NCBI RefSeq assembly: GCF_018882445.1
Contig: NZ_JACVOM010000005.1
Location: 1 to 64,000 of the forward strand
DNA: 64,000 nucleotides
Direction of reading: 5' to 3'
Source: Polynucleobacter sp. 15G-AUS-farblos
GTDB taxonomy: Bacteria > Pseudomonadota > Gammaproteobacteria > Burkholderiales > Burkholderiaceae
The number at the start of each line of letters is the position of its first letter. The stretch's first letter is position 1. This document shows positions 18,709 through 26,969 of the stretch, piece after piece. Under the pieces are notes generated by a model. It saw nothing but the letters and a program-made list of their open reading frames with translations, had not been told where the DNA came from and did no database searches. The position numbers and the translations under genes were made by a program.

Positions 18709-19272
18709 ATGACTTTTATACACGAAACAGCCTTGGTTGATACTGGCGCTCAAATTGGGTATGGTTCTACTATTTGGCATTGGAGTCATGTTTGCTCAGG
18801 AGCGGTTATTGGAGAGAATTGCTCTCTTGGCCAAAATGTATTTATTGCTAACGATGTCAAAATAGGAGACAACGTAAAAATACAAAATAATGTATCAGTC
18901 TACGACTCAGTAATTTTGGAGGATGATGTATTTTGTGGGCCCAGTACAGTTTTTACAAACGTATTTAATCCAAGATCAGCTTTTCCCAGAAAAAATGAGT
19001 ACCGCAAGACGATTGTTCGCCATGGCGCTACTTTAGGGGCAAACTCAACAATTGTCTGTGGCGTAGTAATTGGCGCGCACGCATTTATTGGGGCGGGAGC
19101 AGTTATTACTCGCGATGTTAAGCCTCATGCGCTAATGGTCGGAGTTCCAGCCAAACAGCAGGGGTGGATGTGTAAATGTGGACTTAAATTAAATTTGGGG
19201 GCAATGGTGAAATGTCCTTGCGGAATGATTTACTCTGTATCAGAGCAAGCATGTATTGAAGATTTTGTTTGA
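18709..19272 (+). CDS. wbpD: UDP-GlcNAc3NA N-acetyltransferase (WbpD/WlbB)
   Basis: 187 residues of left-handed beta-helix hexapeptide repeats ([30 protein letters not shown]). Asn84 in [10 protein letters not shown] is the conserved active-site residue of WbpD/WlbB. After the helix there is a C-terminal Cys4 motif, Cys155, Cys157, Cys169 and Cys171 (CKCG and CPCG), typical of this family's tail. It acetylates the 3-amino group to give UDP-2,3-diacetamido-2,3-dideoxy-D-glucuronic acid. The stop codon overlaps or abuts the start of the next glycosyltransferase (TGAGTGATG). Confidence 0.92.
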   Translation: MTFIHETALVDTGAQIGYGSTIWHWSHVCSGAVIGENCSLGQNVFIANDVKIGDNVKIQNNVSVYDSVILEDDVFCGPSTVFTNVFNPRSAFPRKNEYRKTIVRHGATLGANSTIVCGVVIGAHAFIGAGAVITRDVKPHALMVGVPAKQQGWMCKCGLKLNLGAMVKCPCGMIYSVSEQACIEDFV

Positions 19273-19275
19273 GTG

Positions 19276-20538
19276 ATGAAAAAGATTCTTTTTGTTGCAA
19301 TGCAGAATAGCCCCCATGCTATGAGATGGATAAATCAACTTGAGGGATCTGATTATGAGGTCGAACTCTTTCCTAATAGTCCATACAAGCCGCATGAATC
19401 ATTAAAAAAAATTAGGATTCACCAATCGAATCTAATACGAGCATGTCACTATCTTAGAGGCTGCTGTCAAAATATAGTAGATAGAATTTCAGGTAATAAA
19501 TTAGCGCAGATTAAAAAATTCTTGAGGGTGCCATTTGTTTTACTGATGATGGGGATTGATTTCTTTTTGATGGCGATAGATAGCCTTGAGTTAAGTTTTT
19601 TTGGATTTAAATACTCATATAGGAGTGTTTATTATGGTCAAAAGCGTCTAAATAAGATTATTACTAAGATAAGGCCGGATTTAGTACATTCCTTAGAGTT
19701 TCAAAATTGCAGTTATGTTGTATTAGATGCAAAAAGTAGTTTTAATGGAGTTTTCCCAAAATGGGCAGCTACGAATTGGGGGAGTGATATTTATTATTAT
19801 CAAAAGATAAATACTCATGTACCAATATTAAAAAAATTACTTAACTCTATTGACTATTATCTCTGTGAATGTAAGCGAGATATTACGCTTGCAGAAAATC
19901 TCGGCTACTCCGGACCAACTTTTCCAGCTATCCCAAATGTAGGTGGATTTGACCTGCGCTCTATTTCTGTAAAGCGTTCATACACTCCCACATCAGAACG
20001 AAGAGTTATTGCCATCAAAGGATATGAAAACTTTACAGGTAAAGCAATTACCGCTTTGAAGGCAATTCAGGCATGTGAGAAAGAGTTGCTTGGTTATGAG
20101 GTAGTTGTTTACTCTTGCTCCCATGAGACAACAGATTTTATAAAAATTTTGCAAAAAACCACCTGTATTAATATTCGGTCACTCGATAAATGTAGTCCAG
20201 ATAAAATCCTTGAGTTGTTTGGAAGGGCGAGAATATATATGGGATTGGGGCTTTCGGACGGAATCAGCATATCAATGATAGAAGCAATGGCTTTGGGCGC
20301 TTTCCCCATACAAACCAATACATCATGTTGTGAGGAGTGGTTTGAGAGCGGTAAAGGGGGGTTCAGCGTGACTCTGGATGACTTTCCAGATATTGTAAGT
20401 AAATTGAGGGTTGCAATTAAAGATGATCTACTGGTTAGTGGTGCGGCAGATATCAATTGGAATATTATTCAAGAAAGAGCTGATATAGAAAAAAATCGAA
20501 AAAAAGTATTAACTCTATATCATGAAATCCTAGATTGA
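19276..20538 (+). CDS. Glycosyltransferase, GT4-like
   Basis: About 420 residues; I prefer the ATG at 19276 over the GTG at 19273, which directly follows the wbpD stop. The N-terminus KKILFVAMQNSPHAMRWINQL and the middle ATNWGSDIYYY are seen in polysaccharide GT-B enzymes. The donor-side region ARIYMGLGLSDGISISMIEAMALGAFPIQTN near 315-345 carries the EX7E-like pattern. A hydrophobic segment near 75-105 may associate with the membrane. It is the last gene of the rightward group and converges on the fused GT2-methyltransferase gene with nine bases between them. Sugar specificity unknown. Confidence 0.82.
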   Translation: MKKILFVAMQNSPHAMRWINQLEGSDYEVELFPNSPYKPHESLKKIRIHQSNLIRACHYLRGCCQNIVDRISGNKLAQIKKFLRVPFVLLMMGIDFFLMAIDSLELSFFGFKYSYRSVYYGQKRLNKIITKIRPDLVHSLEFQNCSYVVLDAKSSFNGVFPKWAATNWGSDIYYYQKINTHVPILKKLLNSIDYYLCECKRDITLAENLGYSGPTFPAIPNVGGFDLRSISVKRSYTPTSERRVIAIKGYENFTGKAITALKAIQACEKELLGYEVVVYSCSHETTDFIKILQKTTCINIRSLDKCSPDKILELFGRARIYMGLGLSDGISISMIEAMALGAFPIQTNTSCCEEWFESGKGGFSVTLDDFPDIVSKLRVAIKDDLLVSGAADINWNIIQERADIEKNRKKVLTLYHEILD

Positions 20539-20547
20539 TAACAAAAG

Positions 20548-22119
20548 CTAGATATCTTGAAGCGACCACAAGCAAAGAGATTTATCGGAAAATTTTCCAG
20601 CTGCTTCAGTACAGTTCTCATTGATTTTTAAAATTGGTTTTGGGAAATTGAAAGGCTTGAGCTCAAGATTTAATGGCCTCCAGAATCCAGACCCAAGATC
20701 CTTGTTCGAATTTCTTTCTACAAATGAAGTGGTTAAAAGATACTTTGCACCAGATTTCTTAAAATTAGAAATAATTTTTTTGGCGTCATCATAGGATAGG
20801 TGAACAAGGCAGTCCCTGCAAAATATTAAATCTGAGCTTGGTAGATTTTCGTTGGCAATATCTAGGCATTGAAATCGAATATTTGACTTTTGAAATTGAT
20901 TAGTATTCCTCTCAATTAGATCTGGAACTATATCAATCCCAATATAATCGACCATATCAAGATTTACTTCCTTCATCCAAAACCAATCTCCACATGGTGC
21001 ATCAATAATAGTTTTAACGTTTAGGCTGCTTAACACTTTTGGCAAAGACTCTCTGATTTTGAAGGTTTGTATTAAGTCTGAACCCTCCCCTGATTTGGAT
21101 AGCCTTCCTTCAAAAATATTTTCTTTATAAACCTTGGTAAATTTATCTCGTAAAGAAAGATTGTTTATATCCTGATAACTAGCACTTTCGATACTAGGCT
21201 CACTGCTTGTATTCTTTGGTTTAAATATATTTAAAATATTTTGGAAAATTTTTGTCATAATTTTTTTGGACTTGGTGCTTAAATATGTGATAAATAAGCG
21301 GATAGAAAGATTTCGAGAGTTGATGAAATTCCGACGATGCATGCTTGATATAAGTTTTAGATAAACCACTGATTGAAGCAGATTTTTATTGCTTTTGATA
21401 TCATCAATTGATAATTGAGATAAAAAATTAGAAATTAGGTTATCGCATTCTTCAAGTACTATTAGCGGTATCTTTCGAGATCCTTGCTCTGAATGTGATC
21501 TTGCCTTAACAAGCGAATCCTGAACGAGGTAAAAATTATAAGTCTCGGCCAGCCTAAACCACATGTCGTAGTCTTGGGTGGTTTTTAGAACCTCATTAAA
21601 ATTCCCATATTTTTCAAAAGCCTTTTTTGGAATTAAAAGGGTACAGCCGTGCAAAGAATTTTCTAAGGTCAGCCAAAGCCTAAATGAATAGTCAACTTTT
21701 TTGAGGGTAATCTCCTTACATTGCTGCTCATCGAATACTGAAAAATTAGAATAAATAATTGATTTATTGCGCTGAGATTCGCTCATGGAAACCAACGCAT
21801 TAACTTGATCCAAGATTTTTTCTTGTTTATAAAGATCATCATGACTTAGCCAGGAGAAGTATTCTCCTGTCATTTGTCTGATGCCCTCATTTAATGCGGA
21901 GGCTACTCCGCCATTCTGCTTTTTAATATATATGATCTTATTTGCATAAGAAAGTGCTATATTTTCAGTTTGATTGTGGTCATCTGATCCATCATTGACG
22001 ACAATTATCTCTGTATTTTTATAAGTTTGACTAAGGGCGCTATCAATGGCTTCCCGTAAAAAGTTAGCCCCATTAAATACGGGTATGATGATTGTGACTT
22101 TAGGGTTAAATGGCTGCAT
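20548..22119 (-). CDS. Fused GT2 glycosyltransferase - SAM methyltransferase
   Basis: 523 residues with two catalytic domains. Residues 1 to about 260 are a GT2 enzyme (VTIIIPVFNGANFLREAI, VVNDGS, GEYFSWLSHDDLYK, CTLLIPKK, TQDYDMWFRL), a close paralogue of the GT2 at 6364-7383. From about 335 to the end is a class I methyltransferase with IIDAPCGDWFWMKEV near 368-382, YIGIDIVPDLIE, and FCRDCLVHLSYDDAKK. A Ser/Asn-rich linker near 305-330 joins them. One protein would add and then methylate a sugar, or methylate a chain end. It is alone on the minus strand between two rightward groups and very AT-rich (17 G/C of 60 in the line at 21181). The coupling of the two reactions is inference. Confidence 0.88.
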   Translation of the reverse strand: MQPFNPKVTIIIPVFNGANFLREAIDSALSQTYKNTEIIVVNDGSDDHNQTENIALSYANKIIYIKKQNGGVASALNEGIRQMTGEYFSWLSHDDLYKQEKILDQVNALVSMSESQRNKSIIYSNFSVFDEQQCKEITLKKVDYSFRLWLTLENSLHGCTLLIPKKAFEKYGNFNEVLKTTQDYDMWFRLAETYNFYLVQDSLVKARSHSEQGSRKIPLIVLEECDNLISNFLSQLSIDDIKSNKNLLQSVVYLKLISSMHRRNFINSRNLSIRLFITYLSTKSKKIMTKIFQNILNIFKPKNTSSEPSIESASYQDINNLSLRDKFTKVYKENIFEGRLSKSGEGSDLIQTFKIRESLPKVLSSLNVKTIIDAPCGDWFWMKEVNLDMVDYIGIDIVPDLIERNTNQFQKSNIRFQCLDIANENLPSSDLIFCRDCLVHLSYDDAKKIISNFKKSGAKYLLTTSFVERNSNKDLGSGFWRPLNLELKPFNFPKPILKINENCTEAAGKFSDKSLCLWSLQDI

Positions 22120-22209
22120 GTATATCGGTTTATTGCACGATTTTGAATAAACTTAGGGTGTAAAATGACCAAATATATTTAATTGCCTTACTGATTATAG
22201 AGTCAAAAT
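22120..22209. promoter_or_regulatory. Divergent spacer between the GT2-methyltransferase and fnlA
   Basis: A 90-base AT-rich spacer that must hold promoters for the leftward fusion gene and probably for the rightward fnlA-fnlC group. TAAAAT at 22161-22166 could be a -10 for fnlA, but no convincing -35 stands 16-18 bases upstream. No inverted repeat was seen. Confidence 0.3.
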
Positions 22210-23220
22210 ATGTTTAAAAATAAAATATTACTTATTACTGGAGGGACCGGATCTTTTGGTAATACTGTCTTAAGTCGTTTTTTGAAAACTGATGTAAAAG
22301 AAATCCGAATCTTTAGTCGCGATGAGAAGAAGCAAGAGGAAATGCGGCTTGCTATTAATAATCCAAAAGTAAAGTTTTACATTGGGGATGTTCGAGAACG
22401 CCAAAGTATCGAAGATGCAACCAGGGGCGTTGATTACATATTCCACGCCGCCGCTTTGAAGCAGGTTCCCTCCTGTGAATTCTATCCGATGGAGGCCGTA
22501 AGGACAAATGTTCTTGGCACTGAAAATGTATTAAATGCTGCCATTTTGAACCAAGTGTCGAAGGTAATTGTTCTTAGTACCGATAAAGCTGTTTATCCCA
22601 TTAATGCCATGGGTATTTCTAAGGCTATGGCAGAAAAGTTGGTTGTAGCAAAGTCTCGAGTTAGGGGTGAAAGACAAACCATATTATGTGCTACTAGGTA
22701 TGGAAATGTCATGGCTTCCCGAGGTTCCGTTATACCCTTATTTATTGATCAATTAAAGCGCGGTCAAGCCCTTACAGTTACCGATCCAAATATGACACGT
22801 TTTTTAATGTCATTAGAGGACTCGGTGGATTTGGTGTTGTATGCCTTTGAGCATGGAGAGCCCGGCGACATTTTTGTGCAAAAGGCGCCTGCTTCGACTG
22901 TGGCTGATCTCGCTACAGCCCTCAAAGAGTTGATGCGGGTTGATGTGCCTGTAAATATCATTGGTACTCGACATGGTGAGAAGCTCTATGAATCACTTAT
23001 TTCTAGAGAAGAGATGGCTCATGCAATTGACCTGGGAAGATATTATCGGATTCCTGCTGATAATCGTGATTTAAATTACTCAAAGTTTTTTAGCAGTGGT
23101 GAGGTCGCAATTTCAAATACCGAAGACTACACGTCCCATAACGCTGAAAGATTAGATGTTTCAGGCGTTAAACGATTGCTATTGAATCTTAAGGATATTC
23201 AGGGGCAATTTAATGCTTAA
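22210..23220 (+). CDS. fnlA: UDP-GlcNAc 4,6-dehydratase/5-epimerase (FnlA/WbjB/CapE)
   Basis: 336 residues. Cofactor motif GGTGSFGN is at 11-18, HAAALKQVP near 79-87, and STDKAVYPINAMGISK at 123-138. Lys126 and the MGISK motif, where Met134 stands in place of the usual SDR tyrosine, are diagnostic of the FnlA/CapE inverting dehydratases. The enzyme converts UDP-GlcNAc to the 4-keto-6-deoxy sugar and inverts C5, the entry to UDP-L-FucNAc, UDP-L-RhaNAc and UDP-L-QuiNAc. It overlaps fnlC by 8 bases. The middle enzyme of the operon, FnlB/WbjC, is missing between them; an RmlD-like reductase at 7418-8305 may fill that step. Confidence 0.92.
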   Translation: MFKNKILLITGGTGSFGNTVLSRFLKTDVKEIRIFSRDEKKQEEMRLAINNPKVKFYIGDVRERQSIEDATRGVDYIFHAAALKQVPSCEFYPMEAVRTNVLGTENVLNAAILNQVSKVIVLSTDKAVYPINAMGISKAMAEKLVVAKSRVRGERQTILCATRYGNVMASRGSVIPLFIDQLKRGQALTVTDPNMTRFLMSLEDSVDLVLYAFEHGEPGDIFVQKAPASTVADLATALKELMRVDVPVNIIGTRHGEKLYESLISREEMAHAIDLGRYYRIPADNRDLNYSKFFSSGEVAISNTEDYTSHNAERLDVSGVKRLLLNLKDIQGQFNA

Positions 23221-24337
23221 GGTTATGACAATTGTAGGCACTCGTCCCGAGCTCATAAAAATGTCTCGTGTCATTGCCAAGTTTGATGAGTTTACAAATC
23301 ATGTCTTAGTCCATACTGGACAAAATTATGATTATGAATTAAATGAAATTTTCTTTAACGACCTTAGAATCAGAAAGCCTGACTTTTTTCTCAATGCAGT
23401 AGGCTCAACAGCTGCAGAAACAATTGGGCAGGTCATTACTAAATCTGATGACATCATGCGCAAAGAAAAGCCAGATGCCCTGCTTTTATATGGGGATACA
23501 AATTCCTGTCTAGCGGTGATTTCTGCCAAAAGGCTCAAAATCCCAGTATTTCATATGGAGGCTGGCAATCGATGCTTTGATCAGCGCGTTCCAGAAGAGT
23601 TAAATCGCAAAATAGTTGATCATCTTAGCGATATAAATCTGGTTCTTTCTGAGCATGCGCGCCGATATTTGGTGCGCGAAGGGGTGTCACCTGAATCTAT
23701 CATTAAGACGGGATCTCATCTATCTGAAGTGCTTGAGTTTTACGGAGATGACATTAAACACTCAAAAATTCTTACTACTTTAGAGCTAAATCCAAAGCAA
23801 TATTTCTTGGTAAGTATGCATCGCGAAGAAAATGTGGATTCTGAGCATAATTTAAGAAATATCTTGGAAAGTCTTAATTTATTAGCGGTTAAATACAAGC
23901 TTCCAATCATTGTTTCAACCCACCCAAGGACTAGTAAGCGTCTTGAGATGGTTGATGGTATTCAGATGGACCCTTTAATTAACTTTTCCAAACCATTTGG
24001 TTTTTTCGATTACATTCAACTGCAATTAAATGCTTTCTGTGTACTTTCTGACAGTGGAACCATTACCGAAGAAAGTTCACTACTAAAATTTCCTGCGGTG
24101 ACAATTAGAGAGGTTCATGAGCGGCCTGAGGGAATGGATGCGGGCGTTTTAGTTATGTCAGGACTGAAGCCTGATTCTGTTTTGATGGCGGTTCGAGCCG
24201 TAACTAATGCAAATTCTGAAGTTCTGGCTAAGGTACCAGATTATGAATCTTTTGATGTCTCATCTAAGATATTGCGAATTGTTTTGAGTTACACAAACTA
24301 CATTAATCAAACCGTTTGGCGTAAGAATTCTCATTAG
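23213..24337 (+). CDS. fnlC: UDP-N-acetyl-L-rhamnosamine type 2-epimerase (FnlC/WbjD/CapG)
   Basis: 374 residues, full length for the family. IVGTRPELIKMSRVI, LVHTGQNYDYELNEIFF, LYGDTNSCLAV and HMEAGNRCFDQRVPEE are the WbjD/FnlC version of the WecB-like 2-epimerase fold; His and Glu of HMEAGN and the SDSGTITEE loop are active-site elements. It epimerises C2 of the UDP-L-hexosamine made by FnlA and the 4-reductase, giving UDP-L-FucNAc or UDP-L-QuiNAc depending on the reductase. The start lies inside the fnlA end. It is not a good match to WbpI or WecB as I recall them. Confidence 0.92.
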   Translation: MLKVMTIVGTRPELIKMSRVIAKFDEFTNHVLVHTGQNYDYELNEIFFNDLRIRKPDFFLNAVGSTAAETIGQVITKSDDIMRKEKPDALLLYGDTNSCLAVISAKRLKIPVFHMEAGNRCFDQRVPEELNRKIVDHLSDINLVLSEHARRYLVREGVSPESIIKTGSHLSEVLEFYGDDIKHSKILTTLELNPKQYFLVSMHREENVDSEHNLRNILESLNLLAVKYKLPIIVSTHPRTSKRLEMVDGIQMDPLINFSKPFGFFDYIQLQLNAFCVLSDSGTITEESSLLKFPAVTIREVHERPEGMDAGVLVMSGLKPDSVLMAVRAVTNANSEVLAKVPDYESFDVSSKILRIVLSYTNYINQTVWRKNSH

Positions 24338-24378
24338 AGTTTTTTTGCAAAAATATCTAGGGCTTACTGCGAGTAATC

Positions 24379-25182
24379 ATGATCCCAGTTAGCGTAGTCA
24401 TCCCATTTTACTGCCATATTAATCAGCTTCGTAGGGCGCTTGATTCAGTTGCGGCTCAAACTATATTGCCGTGTGAGGTGATCATTGTTAATGATGGCGG
24501 TGGTAGTGAATTGCAGAAATTATTAGAAAACCTCAAGGATAAATTCCCCCTGCTCAAGATTTTAGTGATTGAGTTATCAAGCAATATGGGCGCCTCGGAA
24601 GCAAGAAATCAAGGTTGGAATCATGCTAAAGGTGAATATATCGCGTTTCTTGATGCGGATGATTCATGGCATCCATACAAATTAGCATTTCAATATCAAT
24701 ATATGCAAGATCACCCCAGCGTGGATATTTCAGGCCATCAATACTTTGTGGCCCAATCCCAACCAAACTGGAATCTAGATATACGATTTTCTGAAGTAAT
24801 GCAAATTGGTATTTCCTTGGCAAGAATGCTAGTAGTAAATCAATTTATTACCCCATCAGTCATGATTCGTGCTAATTACCCCCTCCGATTTGAGTCCTCA
24901 CAGCGGTATATGGAGGATTACCGTATGTGGTTGACCATCGCAGCCAATAAGGGAGTTATTTCGCGAATTGAAGCCCCGTTAGCATGTATTTATAAGGCTC
25001 CATTTGGGGCATCCGGATTAAGCTCCCATTTATGGAAAATGGAATGGGGGGAAATAAAGACTTATATTGCTCTTTGTAAAATTCGCCCAATATTTTTTTT
25101 GATTTTGCCTTTATTGCTAATCTATTCATGTGTAAAGTTTCTGCGCCGAATTTATTTAAGTTTCATACATAAAAATCACTAA
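24379..25182 (+). CDS. Glycosyltransferase family 2
   Basis: 267 residues. VSVVIPFYCHINQLRRALDSV is the nucleotide-binding strand, VNDGGG near 38-43, and FLDADDSWHP near 90-99 carries the metal-binding DxD. A basic hydrophobic C-terminal tail (IFFLILPLLLIYSCVKFLRRIYL) looks membrane-attached. It is the third gene of the rightward fnlA group, so it may transfer the L-hexosamine. The family is certain, the substrate is not. Confidence 0.87.
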   Translation: MIPVSVVIPFYCHINQLRRALDSVAAQTILPCEVIIVNDGGGSELQKLLENLKDKFPLLKILVIELSSNMGASEARNQGWNHAKGEYIAFLDADDSWHPYKLAFQYQYMQDHPSVDISGHQYFVAQSQPNWNLDIRFSEVMQIGISLARMLVVNQFITPSVMIRANYPLRFESSQRYMEDYRMWLTIAANKGVISRIEAPLACIYKAPFGASGLSSHLWKMEWGEIKTYIALCKIRPIFFLILPLLLIYSCVKFLRRIYLSFIHKNH

Positions 25183-25190
25183 TTTTCATT

Positions 25191-25985
25191 GTGAATAAAA
25201 AATCTATAAAAATACAATTTGTTATTCCAGCCTATGGGGATTCTCCTTATATAGAAGAGTGTATTAAAACACTTCTATCTCAGGCGCTAGCAGATCAGAT
25301 ATCTATAGCTACATCTACACCAAGCACATTTTTAGATCAACTGGCTTTTAAGTATGGGCTTAAAATAAATGTTAATCCTCATAAAAATGGAATAGCTAAT
25401 GATTGGAATTTTGCATTAAAGCAAAAAGATGCAAAATTTGATTTGATTGTTATTGCTCATCAAGATGATTTATATGAGACTCAATTCTCGAAGAGAGTTA
25501 CTAGTTTTTTTAGGGCCCATTCTGATGTAGGTATAGTCTTTACTGATTGTGCGGAGTTAATTCAAGGTAAAACCCATTTCAATAGCAAGCGAGAAATAGT
25601 TAAGAAGTTGCTTCGAAGGTTGGCATTTTTTGGAGCGGCTACCGTGAACACTAAGATGCGTTATCGATTTCTATTGGGTTTTGGGTGCTCTATTCCATGC
25701 CCTACTGTAATTTTTAACAGCTCTCGATTGGTAGGCTTTGAATTTTCAGGGCAATATTCGGTTAATTTAGATTGGGCAGCATGGCTATCTATAGCTAAGA
25801 GAGGGGTTAAAATTGGATACATACCATCTTCTTTAGTGGTCCATCGCATTCATGATTCTGCTGAAACTCAAAATGCAATAGTTGATCAACGTAGATCTAA
25901 TGAAGATCTGCTGATATTTGAGGGTTTATGGCCAAAAAGTTTTGCAAAATTGTTAATGATGATTTATCAGTTTGGATATAAGTAG
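25191..25985 (+). CDS. Glycosyltransferase family 2
   Basis: 264 residues, GTG start eight bases after the previous gene. IKIQFVIPAYGDSPYIEECI at the start, IAHQDDLYE near 85-93 (metal site), and a WAAWLSIAKRGVKIGYIP acceptor-side segment near 195-213. The VINDGS-like motif is degenerate, so it is a more divergent GT2 than its neighbours. Predicted cytoplasmic, acting on the lipid-linked chain. Its end overlaps the possible upstream start of the next gene, but the preferred ATG of that gene lies beyond it. Confidence 0.82.
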   Translation: MNKKSIKIQFVIPAYGDSPYIEECIKTLLSQALADQISIATSTPSTFLDQLAFKYGLKINVNPHKNGIANDWNFALKQKDAKFDLIVIAHQDDLYETQFSKRVTSFFRAHSDVGIVFTDCAELIQGKTHFNSKREIVKKLLRRLAFFGAATVNTKMRYRFLLGFGCSIPCPTVIFNSSRLVGFEFSGQYSVNLDWAAWLSIAKRGVKIGYIPSSLVVHRIHDSAETQNAIVDQRRSNEDLLIFEGLWPKSFAKLLMMIYQFGYK

Positions 25986-25995
25986 GGATATATTA

Positions 25996-26949
25996 ATGAG
26001 TTCAATTGCGGTGATAGTGCCTTGTTATAAGGTTCGAAATCAAATACTTACCGTATTGCGTGGTATAGGAAATGAGGTCTCCCAGATCTACGTAGTCGAT
26101 GATGCTTGCCCAGAGCAGACTGGTATATTTGTTCTCGAAAATATTCAGGATGATCGTATTAAAGTGATTATCCTCTCGGAGAATCAAGGAGTGGGCGGTG
26201 CTGTAAAAGAGGGATACTTTGCAGCCTTAGCTGACGGCTGGGAAATTTTTGTAAAGATTGATGGCGATGGGCAAATGGATCCAAAGCTGATTAGTGAGTT
26301 CGTAGAGCCTATTGCTGCAAGAAAAGCTGATTACACTAAGGGCAATCGTTTTTATGATTTAGAGCATTTAAATCGTATGCCCAAAGTCAGACTTATAGGA
26401 AATTCAATTCTCTCTTTTATGAATAAAATTTCTTCTGGCTATTGGAATATTTTTGATCCTACCAATGGATATACGGCTATTCATCGAGATTTAGTGAAAA
26501 GAATTGCCTTTAATAAAGTCCACTCAAGATATTTTTTCGAGACAGACATGTTATTTCGACTAAACATCCTGAAAGCTCAGGTAGTGGATATCCCAATGGA
26601 TGCTAAATACGGCGACGAGGTAAGTAATCTTAAAATTACATCAGTTTTTGGGGAATTTCTTGTATGTCACGTCAGAAATTTCTTTAAAAGAATTTTTTAT
26701 AACTATTATTTACGTGATATGTCTTTGGCTTCTGTAGAGCTGCCTATAGGTATAGTTGCCTTACTTTTTGGCTTAATATATGGTGGATCAAATTGGTATC
26801 AATACGGTCATCAAGGCCTTACGACTCCTGTGGGTACGGTGGTTATTTCCACAATTGCTGTCTTATTCGGCACCCAATTAATATTGGCTTTTCTGGCATT
26901 TGATATTGCCTCTGTTCCTCGTCGCCCTATTCACCACAGAGCTCAGTAA
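25996..26949 (+). CDS. DPM1/GtrB-like polyprenyl-phosphate glycosyltransferase
   Basis: I use the ATG at 25996 (AGGGA upstream at about 25984-25988); an upstream in-frame TTG at 25972 overlaps the preceding gene and is less likely. About 317 residues: IAVIVPCYKVRNQI, VVDDACPE, KIDGDGQMDPKLI (DxD), and TNGYTAIHRDL, all usual in DPM1-type GT2. Two C-terminal membrane segments lie around 245-300. Such enzymes put a hexose on undecaprenyl phosphate, the donor for periplasmic GT-C transferases; the next gene is a GT-C enzyme, which supports this. The sugar is unknown. Confidence 0.83.
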   Translation: MSSIAVIVPCYKVRNQILTVLRGIGNEVSQIYVVDDACPEQTGIFVLENIQDDRIKVIILSENQGVGGAVKEGYFAALADGWEIFVKIDGDGQMDPKLISEFVEPIAARKADYTKGNRFYDLEHLNRMPKVRLIGNSILSFMNKISSGYWNIFDPTNGYTAIHRDLVKRIAFNKVHSRYFFETDMLFRLNILKAQVVDIPMDAKYGDEVSNLKITSVFGEFLVCHVRNFFKRIFYNYYLRDMSLASVELPIGIVALLFGLIYGGSNWYQYGHQGLTTPVGTVVISTIAVLFGTQLILAFLAFDIASVPRRPIHHRAQ

Positions 26950-26969
26950 GCTACTTAAGAATTTATCCA

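Noticed and set aside
20109..20456. 115-codon minus-strand open frame inside a glycosyltransferase gene
   Set aside because: Antisense to conserved GT4 motifs; no motif of its own and no start context.
23213..24337. WecB or WbpI type 2-epimerase
   Set aside because: Motifs such as TGQNYDYELNEIFF and GNRCFDQRVPEE are those of FnlC/WbjD, and the gene overlaps fnlA.
25972..25995. Upstream TTG start for the DPM1-like gene
   Set aside because: It lies inside the previous gene; the ATG at 25996 has a ribosome-binding site and begins right at the conserved IAVIVPCY strand.
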